Position numbers and translations under genes: made by a program
Shown: positions 25,646 through 33,296 of the stretch, one piece after another
How positions within the stretch are numbered: the first letter of the stretch is position 1
How the letters are laid out: every line of letters begins with the position of its first letter
NCBI RefSeq assembly: GCF_009674605.1
Contig: NZ_WKJO01000001.1
Span: 2,604,001 to 2,668,000, forward strand
Direction: 5' to 3'
DNA: 64,000 nt
DNA from: Haloferax litoreum
GTDB taxonomy: Archaea > Halobacteriota > Halobacteria > Halobacteriales > Haloferacaceae
Notes under the pieces: generated by a model
What the model was told of the DNA's origin: nothing
The model's input: only the letters and a program-made list of their open reading frames with translations
The model's database searches: none

Positions 25646-26797
25646 ATGGACCTTCTCGACGAATCAATCGTGCCAGAGCACGCCCGCGCCGTCAAGCGTG
25701 AGGCGCGCGAGTTCGCCGAAGAACACATCGTCCCCGTCGCAGAGGAGTACTACGAGTCCGGTGAGTACCCCCGTGACGTCCTCGAAGCGGGGATGGACGC
25801 AGGACTTGTTGCACAGGACATCAGTGAGGAGTACGGTGGCAAGGGATACGACCTCCAGCAGATTCTCGCCATCTCCGAGGAGTTCTACCGTGCCGACGCT
25901 GGCATCGCACTGACGCTCCAACTCGCCTCCTTCGGGTGCGAGATTATGGAACACTACGGGTCTGAAGAACAGAAAGAGACGTGGCTCCGCCCCATCGCCG
26001 AGAACGAGCAGATTTCGGGACTCGCCGTCTCCGAACCACAGACCGGGTCCGACATGGCCGGGATGGAGACGACGGCCGAGAAGACCGACGATGGATACGT
26101 ACTGAACGGCGAGAAGTACTGGGTCGGCAACGCCGTCGAGGCCGATTGGCTCACCGTCTACGCCAAGACGGGTGACTCGGACGACCGATACTCGAACTAC
26201 TCCATGTTCGTCGTCCCGACGGACACGCCGGGGTACGAGGCCGAGCACATCCCCGAGAAGATGGGCATGCGGGCGTCGAAGCAGGGCCACATTGTCTTCG
26301 ACGACTGTGAGGTTCCCGAAGAGAACCTCATCGGCACCGAGGGTGGCGGATTCTACATGCTCGCGGACTTCTTCAACCACGGCCGAATCGTCGTCGGTGG
26401 CCACAGTCTCGGACTCGCCGCGTCCGCCATCGAAGAGGCGTGGTCGTTCGTCCACGACCGACAGGCGTTCGGGCGGAGTGTCTCGGACTTCCAGGCAGTC
26501 CAGCACATCCTCGCCGACATGCGCATGGAGTTCGAAGCGGCGCGCGCACTCAACTGGCGTGCCGCGGAGAAGGTCGCAAACGGCGAAGACGCAGGATTCT
26601 GGGCTGCGACTGCGAAGACGAAATCGACCGAGATGGCAGTCGACGTGGCCGAACGTGGCATGCAACTCCACGGTGGTCGCTCGGTCCTCAACGAGAACAA
26701 AATCTCTCGCGTCTACCGTGACGTTCGCATCCCGGTCATCTACGAGGGTGCAAACGAGATTCAACGCAACCTCATCTACCGGCAGGGCGGCCTCTAA
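25646..26797 (+). CDS. Acyl-CoA dehydrogenase
   Basis: 383 residues from ATG 25646; a GTG six bases earlier is also in frame. N-terminal helical domain, then LAVSEPQTGSDMAGMETTAEK (FAD and substrate loop, near residue 127), YWVGNAVEADWLTVYAKTG, RQAFGRSVSDFQAVQHILADM, and VIYEGANEIQRNLIYRQGG near the end, whose YEG glutamate is the usual catalytic base. It performs the first, FAD-dependent step of beta-oxidation and passes electrons to an electron transfer flavoprotein not present here. It sits behind the acyl-CoA ligase gene with its own promoter and a palindromic operator candidate at 25599. Confidence 0.9.
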   Translation: MDLLDESIVPEHARAVKREAREFAEEHIVPVAEEYYESGEYPRDVLEAGMDAGLVAQDISEEYGGKGYDLQQILAISEEFYRADAGIALTLQLASFGCEIMEHYGSEEQKETWLRPIAENEQISGLAVSEPQTGSDMAGMETTAEKTDDGYVLNGEKYWVGNAVEADWLTVYAKTGDSDDRYSNYSMFVVPTDTPGYEAEHIPEKMGMRASKQGHIVFDDCEVPEENLIGTEGGGFYMLADFFNHGRIVVGGHSLGLAASAIEEAWSFVHDRQAFGRSVSDFQAVQHILADMRMEFEAARALNWRAAEKVANGEDAGFWAATAKTKSTEMAVDVAERGMQLHGGRSVLNENKISRVYRDVRIPVIYEGANEIQRNLIYRQGGL

Positions 26798-26829
26798 AAC
26801 GTCTTCCGGCAATCATTTCTCGGCGAATA

Positions 26830-26838
26830 GAATTATAG
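26830..26838 (+). promoter_or_regulatory. Box A candidate of the AIM24-family gene
   Basis: GAATTATAG in the 96-base gap; a transcript would start near 26860, leaving a leader of about 35 bases. Confidence 0.4.
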
Positions 26839-26893
26839 GCTGGTCCGATAGTCCTCTATCCAGAGTCGTCCCCGTTACGACTCGGTGACTATC

Positions 26894-27556
26894 ATGCAAC
26901 TCGAAGAATTCGTTAGCTCTCACGCACCGAACGACGGCGACAAAGCATTCGAACTGGAGAACTCGAAACTCCTCGACGTCGCACTCGACGGCAGTATCAT
27001 GGCCAAAGCCGGCACGATGGTCGGGTACGAGGGAGACATCTCGTTCGAACGAAAGTCCGCCGGCGGCCTGAAAGGGATGTTGAAGAAGAAAGTCTCAGGC
27101 GAAGGCGAGGTGATGATGCAAGCATCCGGGTCCGGAAACCTCTATCTCGCCGACCAGGGCAAGGAAGTCCAGATTCTCGAACTCGACGCGGGCGAAGAGA
27201 TTAGCGTCAACGGAAACGACGTGTTAGCCTTCGAATCCAGCGTGAACTGGGACATCAAGATGCTGAAGAGTATCGCCGGGACTTCGACCGGCGGTCTGTT
27301 CAACGTCTTCCTCGAAGGGCCGGGGCACGTCGCCATCACGACGCACGGGAAACCGCTCGTCCTCGAGACGCCCGTGAGCACAGACCCGAACGCGACTGTC
27401 GCGTGGAGTGGGAACGTCTCGCCGTCGTCCAAGCGCGACGTGAACGTCAAGAGTCTCATCGGTCGCTCGTCGGGTGAGACGTACCAACTCGAGTTCGCGG
27501 GCAACGACGGATTCGTCATCGTCCAACCGTACGAGGAAGTCCAACCCGGACAGTAA
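26894..27556 (+). CDS. AIM24/TRAP-like family protein
   Basis: 220 residues from ATG 26894; a GTG nine bases before is in frame. The repeated beta-rich segments (FELENSKLLDVALDGSIMAK, GTMVGYEGDISFERKS, GEGEVMMQASGSGNLYLAD, VNGNDVLAFESSVNWDI, GLFNVFLEGPGHVAITTHG) match the AIM24/DUF124 family, a jelly-roll-like fold found in all domains. The function in archaea is unknown. It probably forms oligomeric shells or rings as in bacterial structures, which is family knowledge and not seen here. A T6 run at 27583 may end the transcript. Confidence 0.85.
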   Translation: MQLEEFVSSHAPNDGDKAFELENSKLLDVALDGSIMAKAGTMVGYEGDISFERKSAGGLKGMLKKKVSGEGEVMMQASGSGNLYLADQGKEVQILELDAGEEISVNGNDVLAFESSVNWDIKMLKSIAGTSTGGLFNVFLEGPGHVAITTHGKPLVLETPVSTDPNATVAWSGNVSPSSKRDVNVKSLIGRSSGETYQLEFAGNDGFVIVQPYEEVQPGQ

Positions 27557-27582
27557 CCCGTCTTCGTCGTCGCCACCGGCCA

Positions 27583-27588
27583 TTTTTT
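27583..27588 (+). terminator. T-run terminator after the AIM24-family gene
   Basis: TTTTTT 27 bases after the stop, directly after a GC-rich CACCGGCCA. Confidence 0.4.
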
Positions 27589-27678
27589 CTAGCGCGTCGT
27601 GACTGACTCGCCTTCCTGAGTGACCAGTATCACAGAAAAATGAGCTAATTGGTCATCTGACGTATCTCGCTCCGAGTT

Positions 27679-28494
27679 ATGTCGACAGCACAACCACTCG
27701 AGGACAAGGTATCGATTGTGACTGGTGCAGGCGGACAAATCGGAGCGGGAATCGCGGTCGAACTCGCCAAAGCGGGGAGTGACGTCGTCATCGCGGACGT
27801 GAACGTCCTCGACACGGAGTACAACCAACAGTCGTCTACAGACGTCGGCGGTGCGGACCGGGCGCAAGAAGTCGCCGGACGCATCGAAGAACTCGGCCGC
27901 CGTGCGCACATCGTCGAGTGCGACGTGACGCACGCCGACCAGGTCGCTGCGATGGTCGAAGAGACAGTCTCAGAGTTCGGCGGAATCGATGTCCTCTGTA
28001 ACAACGCGGGTATCATCACCGTCGACCCGGTCGAAGAGATGAAAGAAGAAGAGTGGGACTCGGTGATGGGTGTGAACGTCAAAGGGGTCTTCCTCCCGTC
28101 GAAGGCGGCGATTCCACACCTCAAAGAGTCGAACGGAGCGATAATCAACACCGCGTCGATTGCGGGAAGTATCGGTGCATCGGGATTGGCTCACTACTGC
28201 GCGTCGAAGCACGCCGTTCTCGGGTTCACGAAATCGCTCGCCCTCGAACTCGCGGGTGACGACGTGACGGTGAACGCAATCTGCCCCGGCATCGTAGACA
28301 CACCGATGTGGAACAAGGTGTTGACCCCGACACTCGACGAAGCGTACGAAGACACCATCAAACGGGTCATCCCGCTGGGACGTGACCAGACGCCCGAAGA
28401 CATGGGGAAACTCGCCGTGTTCTACGCGACGAACCGGAACGTGACGGGGCAGGCACTCGCCGTCGACGGCGGTATCCTGCAGAACGTCATCTGA
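27679..28494 (+). CDS. Short-chain dehydrogenase/reductase (SDR)
   Basis: 271 residues. Cofactor motif TGAGGQIG at 15-22, with an acidic residue (D40) after strand two that favours NAD(H). NNAG lies at 108-111 and the catalytic S160, Y173 and K177 (in SIAGSIGASG and YCASK) are all present. The C-terminus ends GQALAVDGGILQNVI. A 15-residue insert near 43-60 is longer than in simple FabG. The substrate is unknown: sugar, polyol or 3-hydroxyacyl compounds all fit. It follows the acyl-CoA genes on the same strand, so a 3-oxoacyl reductase role is possible but not shown. Confidence 0.87.
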   Translation: MSTAQPLEDKVSIVTGAGGQIGAGIAVELAKAGSDVVIADVNVLDTEYNQQSSTDVGGADRAQEVAGRIEELGRRAHIVECDVTHADQVAAMVEETVSEFGGIDVLCNNAGIITVDPVEEMKEEEWDSVMGVNVKGVFLPSKAAIPHLKESNGAIINTASIAGSIGASGLAHYCASKHAVLGFTKSLALELAGDDVTVNAICPGIVDTPMWNKVLTPTLDEAYEDTIKRVIPLGRDQTPEDMGKLAVFYATNRNVTGQALAVDGGILQNVI

Positions 28495-28522
28495 ACTGGG
28501 GCACAACCCCTTCGCGAACTAA

Positions 28523-28530
28523 CAATTATC
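28523..28530 (+). promoter_or_regulatory. Box A of the lactonase-like gene
   Basis: CAATTATC centred 27 bases before the ATG at 28554. Confidence 0.5.
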
Positions 28531-28553
28531 TCCGCTGCCTCCTAAGCGTGAGC

Positions 28554-29357
28554 ATGGGTGACATTAGCGTCCACCTGGTCGACCGCGGTCGCGTCCACGC
28601 TGACATGGGATACGTCCTCTCTGGCTACTCCATGGGGAGCGCGTCGAATCCGAACCCGGACCACGAGATGGCCGAGTTCGTCGTCTGGAACGCCGTCATC
28701 GACGGTCCAGACCAGACAGTTCTGTGGGACACCGGGTCGAATCCGGATGCAGGGAACGGCTATTGGCCCGCGCCGTTGTACGAGGCGTTCGCACACGTCG
28801 ATTCCGCAGAACACACGCTGGAAGCAGACCTCGATGCAGTCGGATACTCGCTTTCGGACATCGACGCCGTGGTGATGAGCCATCTCCACCTCGACCACGC
28901 GGGTGGCCTCAGGGAGTTCGCCGGGACGGACGTTCCAATCTACGTCCACGAGGAGGAACTGAAGTTCGCGTACTACTCGGCGAAGACGACGGAGGGGTCG
29001 ATTGCGTACCTCGCGTCCGACTTCGACCACGACCTGAACTGGAACGTCGTCCACGGCGACGAGTACACACTGTTCGATGGGATGCGTCTGTACCACCTTC
29101 CGGGTCACACACCCGGCGTGATGGGGGCACACATCCAGACGCCCGCGGGTGATGTGTTCATCGCTGGTGACGAGTGCTACGTCGAGGGGAATTACACGGA
29201 CGAGGTGCCACTCGGCCCGGGATTACTCTGGAGTGACCGTCACTGGTTCGACAGTCTCCAGAAAATCAAAGAGATGGAACGGCAGACCGGTGCGGACGTG
29301 TTGTTCGGACACGACCTCGACCGGTTCCGTTCCTTCGAGAAGGGGTGGAACGTCTGA
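28554..29357 (+). CDS. N-acyl-homoserine-lactonase-like metallo-beta-lactamase-fold hydrolase
   Basis: 267 residues from ATG 28554; a GTG two codons upstream is also in frame. The zinc motif SHLHLDHAGG (H110, H112, D114, H115) is followed by LYHLPGHTPGVMG (third histidine), FIAGDECYVEG (bridging aspartate) and VLFGHDLDRF (last histidine). YVLSGYSMGS and VWNAVIDG near the start match AiiA-like lactonases, which open lactone rings of acyl-homoserine lactones. The family includes enzymes with other lactones or esters, so quorum quenching is possible but unproven. No signal peptide; cytosolic. It has its own box A. Confidence 0.82.
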   Translation: MGDISVHLVDRGRVHADMGYVLSGYSMGSASNPNPDHEMAEFVVWNAVIDGPDQTVLWDTGSNPDAGNGYWPAPLYEAFAHVDSAEHTLEADLDAVGYSLSDIDAVVMSHLHLDHAGGLREFAGTDVPIYVHEEELKFAYYSAKTTEGSIAYLASDFDHDLNWNVVHGDEYTLFDGMRLYHLPGHTPGVMGAHIQTPAGDVFIAGDECYVEGNYTDEVPLGPGLLWSDRHWFDSLQKIKEMERQTGADVLFGHDLDRFRSFEKGWNV

Positions 29358-29392
29358 GAAGGCGCGGGGGAGCGCACCTCTCAGCATCTCAA

Positions 29393-29422
29393 GGGGGGAG
29401 TGTGGTGGTGGTGGGAGGTTGG
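29393..29422 (+). other. G-rich tract, possible quadruplex
   Basis: A run of six Gs is followed by GTGGTGGTGGTGGGAGG and GG, downstream of the lactonase stop. Just before it (29355-29382) the sequence can fold into an imperfect GC-rich stem, so this may be an RNA 3' end structure. Confidence 0.35.
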
Positions 29423-29439
29423 TTGCGAGTCGCTTCGAA

Positions 29440-30021
29440 TCAGATCATGAGTTGGACGTCGGACTCAGCCATGTGCTGGAGTGCCGTCGCCGCACCGACG
29501 CCGGTGGTGACGCCGTCGTAGAACGCATTTTCGTCGTAGCCCATCAGTTCGATGGTCATCTGACACGCCTGCAGGTCTACGCCCATGTCGAGAGACGTCT
29601 CGATGAGTTCCTCGACGGTCGCAGTCCCGTTTTCTTTGATCTTCTTCTCCATCATGCTCGTCGCGACGTTGTCCATGAAGGGCAACGCGGCGACGGCGTT
29701 GGGCATCGGCATGCTCGGGTTGCCGATGGCGCTGAGTTTGAGGTTCTTCGACTTCTCCTCGTGGAGGATGTCGAGGCCCCAGAACGTGTGGAAGACCACG
29801 ACGTCCCACCCGAAGGCGGCCGCCGTACTCGCGAGGATGAGCGGCGGGTACGCCATGTCGAGGGTGCCTTTCGTTGCGATGATGGTCATCGACTTCTGCC
29901 CGCCGTCGTCGGTCGCCTCGCGGAGGTCAGAGACCTCTTCTTCCAGCGCCTGAATCTGTGCCTGGAGTTCTTCGACGGAGGCGGTCGTCGTGTCGACGGG
30001 CGCGTCAGCGTCCGAGCTCAT
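29440..30021 (-). CDS. DsrE/DsrF/DrsH-like sulfur-relay protein
   Basis: 193 residues. A coiled-coil-like N-terminus (VEELQAQIQALEEEVSDLRE, residues 16-35) precedes a DsrE-type fold: KSMTIIATKGTLDMAYPPLILASTAAAFGWDVVVFHTFWG. The conserved cysteine lies in DLQACQMTIELMG near residue 153, the usual persulfide-carrying position. The family accepts sulfane sulfur from TusA. Its start overlaps the tusA stop by 4 bases, so it is translated with TusA. It is part of the sulfur island described at 29440-34837. Confidence 0.87.
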   Translation of the reverse strand: MSSDADAPVDTTTASVEELQAQIQALEEEVSDLREATDDGGQKSMTIIATKGTLDMAYPPLILASTAAAFGWDVVVFHTFWGLDILHEEKSKNLKLSAIGNPSMPMPNAVAALPFMDNVATSMMEKKIKENGTATVEELIETSLDMGVDLQACQMTIELMGYDENAFYDGVTTGVGAATALQHMAESDVQLMI

Positions 30022-30269
30022 TCCTTCTGGATGTAGTGGACAAAGAGCGCGTCGCCGCCCTCTTCGGTCTCTTCTTGGTCGAGCATGGCGACACCGTCAG
30101 TCGTGTCAGCCCAGCCTTTCAGGTCGCTCATGCTGCCGGAGTCTGTGGAGACAACTTCCAGAATCTCTCCGGACGAGAGGTCGTCGACCGCACCGCGGGT
30201 CTTGACGACGGGCATTGGGCAGGACAGTCCTTTCACGTCGAGGGTTTCGGTAGGTTCGTACTCACTCAT
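30018..30269 (-). CDS. tusA: TusA-family sulfurtransferase
   Basis: 83 residues. The signature CPMP is at residues 17-20 (VKGLSCPMPVVKT), with C17 the persulfide-carrying cysteine. Beta-alpha-beta-alpha-beta-beta fold of normal length. It relays sulfane sulfur between donors and acceptors; in this operon the DsrE-like protein is the likely partner. A minus-strand box A (30318-30325) and the CAATATCAG site at 30302 lie in its promoter. It is divergent from the rhodanese/MBL gene, 271 bases away. Confidence 0.93.
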   Translation of the reverse strand: MSEYEPTETLDVKGLSCPMPVVKTRGAVDDLSSGEILEVVSTDSGSMSDLKGWADTTDGVAMLDQEETEEGGDALFVHYIQKE

Positions 30270-30317
30270 TTTTCGGGTTCACCTGTGTTGGGTGTATCCC
30301 ACAATATCAGGGTGTTT

Positions 30318-30325
30318 CCTAAAAG
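30318..30325 (-). promoter_or_regulatory. Box A of the tusA-dsrE operon
   Basis: Minus-strand CTTTTAGG, about 52 bases before tusA; transcription would begin near 30296. The repeated 9-mer CAATATCAG (30302-30310) lies between box A and this point. Confidence 0.45.
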
Positions 30326-30504
30326 TGTGTCGGTTCTTGGGCAGACTGCGCAATATCAGAGTCGGTTCGAGCGACTGGCTGGATTCTCGCGCTCTCTACA
30401 GGGTTAGTATCATTCGTCGCCTACGCGAGTGCACAATCACACTAACTTCACCGGGACAGATACCTGATTTAGTATTGCAGGAAAATCGAACGACTATGCA
30501 AACC

Positions 30505-30510
30505 CTTAAG
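30505..30510 (+). promoter_or_regulatory. Box A of the rhodanese/MBL gene
   Basis: CTTAAG about 33 bases before the ATG at 30541, in an AT-rich region. Confidence 0.5.
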
Positions 30511-30540
30511 TCAGACCATCTAATAGTGGGTGATGCATAC

Positions 30541-31728
30541 ATGACTGCTCCAGACCTCCCGGAACTGGAAACCGAAGTTCCCGTCATCGAACCCGAGACG
30601 CTCAAAGAGCGCATCGATAACGGAGAAGAGCTGACGATCCTCGACAACCGCGTGCCATCCGAACACGAGGAGTGGCGCATCGAGGGCGAAAACGTCTCGC
30701 ACGTCAACATTCCGTACTTCGACTTCCTCGACGAAGACCTCAGCGACGACATCTACGAAGACCTCCCCGAGGACGAGGAGTTCGTCGTCCTCTGTGCGAA
30801 GGGGTCGTCGTCTGAGTACGTCGCCGGGCTGCTCATTCAGGAGGGCTACGACGCGGTCGCCCTCGAACGCGGCATGAACGGCTGGGCCAGCATCTACGAG
30901 TACACCGAACTGGAGACCGACGGTGACGCCACCATCGCACAGTACCAGCGTCCCTCCAGTGGCTGTCTCGCGTACCTCATCGTCGACGGCGACGAAGCCG
31001 CCGTCGTCGACCCGCTTCGCTACTTCTCGGACGAGTACGTCCAGGACGCGAAGGCGATGGGTGCAGAACTCAAGTACGCCATCGACACCCACATCCACGC
31101 AGACCACATCAGTGGCGTCCGCACGCTGGTCGAAGACGAAGGCGTCACGGGCGTCATCCCCGAGGCCGCCGAAGGCCGCGGCGTCGACTACGACGTCGAC
31201 TACGACACCATCGCGGACGGCGAGACGCTCACCGTCGGCGACACGGAAATCGAAGCAATCCACACGCCCGGGCACACGACCGGCATGACGACCTACAAGG
31301 TCGACAACGTGCTGTTCACGGGTGACGGCCTGTTCATCGAATCGGTCGCCCGCCCCGACCTCGAAGACGGCGACGAGGGTGCCCCGGACGCCGCCGGCAT
31401 GCTCTACGACTCGCTTCAAGAGCGCGTCCTCAACCACGACGACCACTTCATCGTGGCCTCCGCTCACTTCAGTGATGCGGCAATCCCCGCCGAAGACGGC
31501 AGCTACACCGCTACCCTCGGGGAACTCAAAGAAACCATGGGCGCACTCTCCATGCCGAAAGACGAGTTCGTCGAGTTCATCCTCTCGGACATGCCGCCTC
31601 GGCCGGCCAACTACATCGACATCATCGAGACCAACCTCGGTGTGCAGGAGTCGGACGACGACCGCGCGTTCGAACTCGAGCTTGGCCCGAACAACTGCGC
31701 GGCCAGCAACGAAGCCCTGACGAACTAA
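30541..31728 (+). CDS. Rhodanese/metallo-beta-lactamase fusion, persulfide dioxygenase-like
   Basis: 395 residues from ATG 30541. An N-terminal rhodanese domain (about 18-115) has the active-site loop FVVLCAKGSSSEYVAG with a single cysteine. A metallo-beta-lactamase domain (about 125-330) has DTHIHADHISGVRTL, IHTPGHTTGM and LFTGDGLFIESVARPDL, the pattern of ETHE1-like persulfide dioxygenases, and it ends in MPPRPANY and a short tail. Domain order is the reverse of usual dioxygenase-rhodanese fusions (rhodanese last). It may oxidise glutathione-like or protein persulfides to sulfite. The YeeE-like transporter begins at the next base, so they form one operon. Confidence 0.85.
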   Translation: MTAPDLPELETEVPVIEPETLKERIDNGEELTILDNRVPSEHEEWRIEGENVSHVNIPYFDFLDEDLSDDIYEDLPEDEEFVVLCAKGSSSEYVAGLLIQEGYDAVALERGMNGWASIYEYTELETDGDATIAQYQRPSSGCLAYLIVDGDEAAVVDPLRYFSDEYVQDAKAMGAELKYAIDTHIHADHISGVRTLVEDEGVTGVIPEAAEGRGVDYDVDYDTIADGETLTVGDTEIEAIHTPGHTTGMTTYKVDNVLFTGDGLFIESVARPDLEDGDEGAPDAAGMLYDSLQERVLNHDDHFIVASAHFSDAAIPAEDGSYTATLGELKETMGALSMPKDEFVEFILSDMPPRPANYIDIIETNLGVQESDDDRAFELELGPNNCAASNEALTN

Positions 31729-32220
31729 ATGTCGGGACTGACGCCGCTCCTCGTCGATAGCCTCTTCCCGAACGGGATAGCGCACTACGCGCTCGGTGGT
31801 CTCCTCATCGGTCTGGGGACGGCCATCATCTACCTCGGGACGGGTATCATCGCGGGCGCGAGCACCTTCCTCGAGTCGACGCTCTCGTACGTGTCCGACC
31901 TTCCGCGGTTCAACAAGACGAAGTACGTCACGTCACGCGACTGGCGCGTCGTCTTCACCCTGAGCATCGTCGCTGGTGCCGCCATCTACACCGTCACACT
32001 CGGTGACGGCTGGTGGGTCTCCGAAGTCCAACCGTGGCGCTTCGCCGTCGGCGGCGTGCTCGTTGGCATCGGAACCCGCATCGGTAAAGGGTGTACGTCC
32101 GGGCACGGGGTCTGTGGCGTCGGCTCTCGCTCGCGAACCTCGTTCGTGAACGTCGCAACCTTCATGCTCGTCGCCATCGGCGTCGCACAACTCCTCCAGG
32201 CGCTGGGGGTGTCGCCATGA
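31729..32220 (+). CDS. YeeE/YedE-family thiosulfate-transporter, first half
   Basis: 163 residues, starting directly after the rhodanese/MBL stop. Four or so membrane segments, and the signature GKGCTSGHGVCGVGSRS (about residue 118-134) whose two cysteines act in substrate relay in YeeE of thiosulfate import. Full-length YeeE is about twice this size; here the second half is a separate protein encoded next, with a 4-base overlap (ATGA). The pair should form one transporter for thiosulfate or a related sulfur compound. Confidence 0.88.
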   Translation: MSGLTPLLVDSLFPNGIAHYALGGLLIGLGTAIIYLGTGIIAGASTFLESTLSYVSDLPRFNKTKYVTSRDWRVVFTLSIVAGAAIYTVTLGDGWWVSEVQPWRFAVGGVLVGIGTRIGKGCTSGHGVCGVGSRSRTSFVNVATFMLVAIGVAQLLQALGVSP

Positions 32221-32681
32221 GCGACGACGAACGCGGACTCGGATTCATGCTGCTCATCGTCTTGGGCGGTCTGATATTCGGGTTCGGCCTCGGACTGAGT
32301 AACATGGCTCGACCGGAAGTCGTCATCGACTTCCTCCAGTTCGACGACTTCGGCCTCCTCTTCGTCATGGGCGGGGCCGCAGTCACCACCGGCGTCGTCT
32401 TCGCCCTCGCGGAGACGCTCGGTGACCGGGCACCTCTCACCGGAGCGAACTATGGCCGCCGTCTGAAGTCGTTCGACAAGAACGTCGTCGTCGGTGGCGT
32501 CATCTTCGGTGCCGGATGGGGTATCTCAGGAATCTGCCCCGGGGCGGCGTACGCCAGCCTCGGTGTCGGTAACTACCCCATCCTCATCGCCATCGGTGGG
32601 ATGTTCGTCGGCGCCTACCTGCAGGGCCTCTGGCGCGCTCGGCGTGCCGAGAGTGCTGCCCGCGGAACGTCTGCTGACTAA
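32217..32681 (+). CDS. YeeE/YedE-family transporter, second half (DUF6691-like)
   Basis: 154 residues with about four membrane segments. It begins inside the previous stop. FGFGLGLSNMARPEVVIDFLQ and GAGWGISGICPGAAYASLGVG hold the second copy of the conserved motif with one cysteine, matching the other half of YeeE. Together with its partner it should make a complete channel-like transporter. A C-rich then T-rich stretch (ATCTTTTCTATTCG) follows the stop. Confidence 0.87.
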   Translation: MSDDERGLGFMLLIVLGGLIFGFGLGLSNMARPEVVIDFLQFDDFGLLFVMGGAAVTTGVVFALAETLGDRAPLTGANYGRRLKSFDKNVVVGGVIFGAGWGISGICPGAAYASLGVGNYPILIAIGGMFVGAYLQGLWRARRAESAARGTSAD

Positions 32682-33146
32682 CGCTCCCCCATCTTTTCTA
32701 TTCGTCTTCGCATCCAGCGCCGAGTCCCCACTGTGAACGTGACGGGCTCGATGGGCCGTCCAACGAAGCGCCGTGTCGTCCCCCTCGCTACCAACCACCT
32801 CGCTCGCCACTCCCCCGTCCCCGGTACCTCTCACGAACCAGACAGCGACTGCGTCACTGGTTGCTCGAGCGGCCGTACGTCTGCAGTCACAGAGTGTTGT
32901 ACACACCACGAAATATTACTCCGTCATAGATAGCGGCCATATCTGTTCGTAACACTCTGATGTACAAATGAAGCCACAGTTTAGCGGTATTTCTATGTTC
33001 AATCTATAACTTATGAGTATCCAATCGCGATATGGTATTGTACGGTGTTCCCAAAAGCGTTATATCCTCTCTCCGGTTAGCCAGCAGTGTACAGGAAAGC
33101 ATGATTCGTACAATATCAGTTGGGCGCCCCACGGGGTGCTGGTAAG
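32682..33146. other. Intergenic region without a gene, with promoter and repeated TTGTAC-type half sites
   Basis: The first 200 bases hold a possible T-rich transcription stop and nothing else recognisable. From about 32890 the DNA is AT-rich. It contains TTGTAC at 32897 and 33038, GTACAA at 32962 and 33108, TGTACA at 33088, an AGATA/TATCT inverted repeat near 32928-32944, a box A GTTATATC at 33059-33066 and the 9-mer CAATATCAG at 33111. These are in front of the small membrane protein/TauE pair and look regulatory. Short open frames here lack coding character. Confidence 0.6.
33059..33066 (+). promoter_or_regulatory. Box A of the microprotein-tauE operon
   Basis: GTTATATC; transcription would begin near 33090, leaving a leader of about 55 bases that contains TGTACA and GTACAATATCAG. 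Confidence 0.5.
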
Positions 33147-33296
33147 ATGTTCGGAATCGAAAATCTAACTGGGAGTACCCAGGCAGCAGCACTCGTCGGA
33201 ATCGTTCTCGTCGAGGCCATGGTGCTGTACGTCGGATACGGCGCACTAGAGAGCGTCCTCGGCTCTACCGTGTTGAAACTCCTCGGGGGTGAATGA
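33147..33296 (+). CDS. 49-residue single-helix membrane protein coupled to TauE (DUF7512-like)
   Basis: The frame encodes MFGIENLTGSTQ, then one hydrophobic segment (AAALVGIVLVEAMVLYVGYGA, about residues 13-33) and an amphipathic end VLGSTVLKLLGGE. The stop overlaps the tauE start by 4 bases (ATGA), so translation is coupled, and the promoter lies in front of it, not in front of tauE. I recall such a family near haloarchaeal TauE genes as DUF7512; I cannot verify it. It may be a transporter subunit or stabiliser. Confidence 0.72.
   Translation: MFGIENLTGSTQAAALVGIVLVEAMVLYVGYGALESVLGSTVLKLLGGE

Noticed and set aside
27621-27655. TGACCA ... TGGTCA inverted repeat before the SDR gene
   Set aside because: The 23-base spacer is long and the arms are only six bases, so it is not clearly better than chance.
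32733-32933. Short plus-strand frame after the second YeeE half
   Set aside because: It lacks coding-like third positions, has a basic, low-complexity composition and no conserved start context.
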